From the NCBI RefSeq assembly GCF_047663525.1, contig NC_092588.1, positions 89,091,501-89,155,500 of the forward strand: a stretch of 64,000 bases of DNA. Reading direction: 5' to 3'. Shown piece after piece: positions 61,369-64,000 of this stretch; within the stretch, counting starts at the first letter, position 1; the number at the start of each line of letters is the position of its first letter. The notes beneath the pieces were generated by a model that was given only the letters and a program-made list of their open reading frames with translations, was not told where the DNA came from and made no database searches. Made by a program: the position numbers and the translations under genes. The DNA comes from Anas platyrhynchos. Taxonomy: Eukaryota > Chordata > Aves > Anseriformes > Anatidae.

Positions 61369-63647
61369 TCTGATTTAATGGGTCTTACACAACTTTAGGA
61401 TGTGCAGAATAGGCACATTGCTGACACCAGGGCATATCGTTTACAGAGGAGGTGGTAAAAGCTCACAGAGTCAGGACAGCAAGCTAGAAGAAATAAGCAC
61501 ACAATTAAAAAGGAGGCTTCTTCTTAGGCAGACACTAATTGGGAAAGACTTGCATCTCTTTGTTTTTTGGTTATACATCATGGAGGTCAAAACCACAAAA
61601 ATACCAGGGAGCTGAAAATCTTAAGCAGCTGCGGAAATGCAGTAACAACAAAAACACAATACTTATTTTTCCTTTCCCACCCTGCTTTATTCTGTCCATT
61701 AATTCACTCTTAACCCCTGCGCCCTTAAGGCTTCTCTTCCTTTCATCATTTCTCCTATTAGCAGGGCTTTCTCCTCTCCAAAAGCAGCAGATGTGAGCTA
61801 CTTCCTTTTAATGCCTCTTTCCAAAACCAACTTCTTCCACAAAGTGGGCACGCAAGAGCTCATCTCAGCAGAACACAAGAGCCTGTGAGAGGTGCTGGAG
61901 AACAAAGGAGAGCCAAAGAAGAATCTACCTTGCATCTTTTAATGCTTGCTTTCTCTTTGTGTTTTGTCTATGGTAAAACCACTAAAAAGAGCGCACTGAA
62001 AAACTGCATCCTACTACTTCTTTCCTTTAATTCCATACATTGGTATTTGTAATCAAATTTTGTTTATGAAATCTAAGACAGATTTTATTCTGTCTATAAA
62101 TTCTGTTAATAAGATGACATATTTTTTTCTTTTTTTCAAAACACTTGTAATATTCTTGAGGCAACAATATGCAGTTGCATAATGCCTTGATGCATTTTAT
62201 TAAGTTTTACTCATACTTCCTTAATATTCTGCATGCAGAAACTAGAATCAGGAGAACAGCTGATGGGCTATACTTCAAAATTCTGTATTGCCTCAAATAC
62301 TAGCTCAGTAAAGACTTTAAATAAAATCATAATTAAAAGCCTCAAGAGAACAGAGAGACTGCTATTCGATTTGTTATGGAAAGACATACTCAGGAGAGAT
62401 TTCTGATTCTAGCAGAATAAAATCCGTAAGTCTAGAAAGAGACTTTTTTTTTTTTCCTGGAAGAATATATGCAATGCCAACATCTAAAGCAATGTTACAA
62501 TGCATAACCAAAGGCATATAAGATGTCTTGACATTTGTCTGCTGAATTAGACAGATCCTACAGCACATTTCGTATTTTTAGAACTTCTGTCATGTGCATA
62601 TAATTAATTAAACTTCAATCAATCACTTCTAAATACTGAAAGAAACAGTTCCACACTGTACCTCTGGATTACACATTAATCATTGGTTTGAAAGATCATT
62701 TAATTGCAATGAGAATTAAATATATCACAGTATTTCCCCAAATTTTTGTGCATTCTCCCCAGAATTTTCTGCCATGCTCTGCCTTTGTATGAGCCCTCTT
62801 TTGCCTCCTAATATTTAGGGAAGGTCTGCCTACAAAATAAAATATGAATAAAGCTTTCTGCAGTTCAGGCTGCCTGGTAACTATACACGTATGCATTGGC
62901 TACTTCCCCTCCCTACCTTCTCCAATGTGGTTTGCAGGAGAAGTTTGTAGAAGCATAATAACATCCAAATATTTGCATAGGTAAGATTTTGGACATTCCT
63001 CCAATTTCTTTCTTCTGTATGCCCAGTTCATCATCTTTCCACCCAGTATGAAGTTGCTGATTGTGCTGCCTGCCCTTAGCTGTAATAGCAGCTTTCAAAT
63101 ATCATGACTTCCCCCAGAAGTGTAAACATTGAGATGCCACGCATGTCAGAGTACATTTTCAAGAATGGAAGACCCAAAAGAGACCTAGCCACAAATGGCA
63201 GGCTTCAGCACCATACTTTCAGCGGATTAAAGCAAAATAAATCTAGTGCAATAGGTATATTAGTTATTCCTGCTGCTTACCTAGGTATTTGGAAAAGAAA
63301 GCATCCTGCCTACTTTTTGCTTAATTAAAAAAAGCAGAAGTCACCTACAAAAATAACAGCATCAAGTAGGGTTTCACATACACACTGTCTGGTAACTATT
63401 AGACTGAGCCTTTCTCTTAGACTAATTCCTTGGTCCTTGGAGGGGTGTTTCCAGACTGAAACGATGAAGTACTTACAGAGCAATGACAAAGTGCTGTTAG
63501 ACAAGGGATTTCATTTGCTCAAGGTGTTTTGGTTGGATTGTGCAGCTGTAATCTCCTGACACAACACTCTGTTTCTTAAAAGCTACAATTCACTGCTCCA
63601 GCAGTGGCTATGCCAACATGATGACTATTAGTCATCACATTTGGTAC

Positions 63648-63812
63648 CCAGTGCCAGGACAAGAGGCCACGGGCACAGACTGACACACAGGAGGCTCTGT
63701 CTAGACCAGGCAACACTTCTGTGCTGTGCAGGTGACGGAGCACTGGCACAGGTTGCCCTGAGAGTTTGTGGCCTCCTCCTTGGAGATCTTCAAAAGCCAC
63801 CTGGATGTGGTT
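63648..63812 (+). mobile_element. CR1 fragment, ORF2 C-terminal region
   Basis: Sense-strand match to the end of CR1 ORF2: 'aggacaagaggccacgggca', 'cacaggaggctctgtct', 'caggcaacacttct', 'gagcactggcacaggttgcc' and 'tccttggagatcttcaaaag' occur in order, corresponding to the TEHWNRLPREVV..SLEIFK protein segment. Truncated on both sides, with small indels breaking the frame. Its orientation is opposite to the CR1 copies at the left of the window. Confidence 0.9.
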
Positions 63813-64000
63813 ATGCTGCTTATGGTTTCTTACCACGCCAATCCAGATCTCCAAACTTGCTCCCATTCAAGCTTGAAACACATTTTATTTCAGCCTGCTC
63901 AAAACATTTTGCACCAGTTGGTAAGAGCTCCACTACAGCTCTCCCTTTTGCCTCATCCATTAACAGGTATTTTCTCAATATCACTAAGTGTTAATACAAC
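63813..64000. other. Right edge, nothing recognised
   Basis: Unique AT-rich sequence after the CR1 fragment, presumably still in the LYRM4 intron. Confidence 0.4.

Larger units (their letters stand above)
38641..63647 (-). other. LYRM4: LYRM4 last intron (inferred), second part
   Basis: About 25 kb of AT-rich non-coding DNA. Supported contents are two short local duplications, simple repeats, a possible CR1 tail, and small hairpins, each listed separately. None of the reading frames shows a domain or splice-bounded exon that I recognise. Confidence 0.5.

Noticed and set aside
63290-63330. Minus-strand sequence with AG...GT borders and 'Asp-Ala-Phe', tested as the missing LYRM4 exon
   Set aside because: The flanking residues do not fit the RRIRDAFRENK block and the segment is too short.

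Overview
The window looks like a piece of a bird nuclear genome. The best clue is a chicken-repeat-1 (CR1) non-LTR retrotransposon with a recognisable reverse transcriptase, plus several smaller CR1 scraps. Other clues are AT-rich non-coding DNA, long mono- and tetranucleotide runs, CpG islands, and a GC-rich single-exon gene. There are no bacterial, organellar or viral genes and no operons. A chicken-like (galliform) bird fits, but the species cannot be fixed by eye.

Layout. Positions 1-100 are a CpG-rich, housekeeping-type promoter with NRF1, Sp1-like, ETS-like and YY1-like sites. It probably drives a minus-strand gene that leaves the window on the left. Positions 100-2520 hold three CR1 pieces in the same (minus) orientation; the largest is a 1.86-kb 5'-truncated copy with a broken ORF. 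Positions 3265-3695 are a long pyrimidine tract with about 60 CCTT units. From 3.8 to 19 kb I see intergenic DNA with small CR1 remnants and simple repeats. Positions 19,040-20,340 are a CpG island holding the one complete gene, PPP1R3G (plus strand, single exon, 301 codons), with a candidate poly(A) signal at 21,356. The last coding exon and 3' UTR of LYRM4/ISD11 lie on the minus strand at about 28,200-28,556; the 63-bp coding part is hidden inside an unrelated longer reading frame. From 28,557 to the right edge is most likely one LYRM4 intron (35 kb or more). It contains simple repeats, a CpG-rich patch near 38.0-38.6 kb, a strong hairpin near 61.3 kb and a CR1 fragment at 63.65 kb.

The order and orientation (minus-strand promoter at the left edge, PPP1R3G plus, LYRM4 minus) matches the vertebrate block RPP40(-) - PPP1R3G(+) - LYRM4(-) - FARS2(+) known from human 6p25. 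The left-edge promoter is therefore inferred to be that of RPP40. These neighbours share no pathway: PPP1R3G directs protein phosphatase 1 to glycogen, LYRM4 supports mitochondrial iron-sulfur cluster assembly, and RPP40 is an RNase P/MRP subunit. I found no convincing novel multi-gene system. The points most worth a second look are the divergent low-complexity N-terminus of PPP1R3G, a five-tract G-quadruplex motif just before its start codon, the intronic CpG-rich patch, and the 61.3-kb hairpin.
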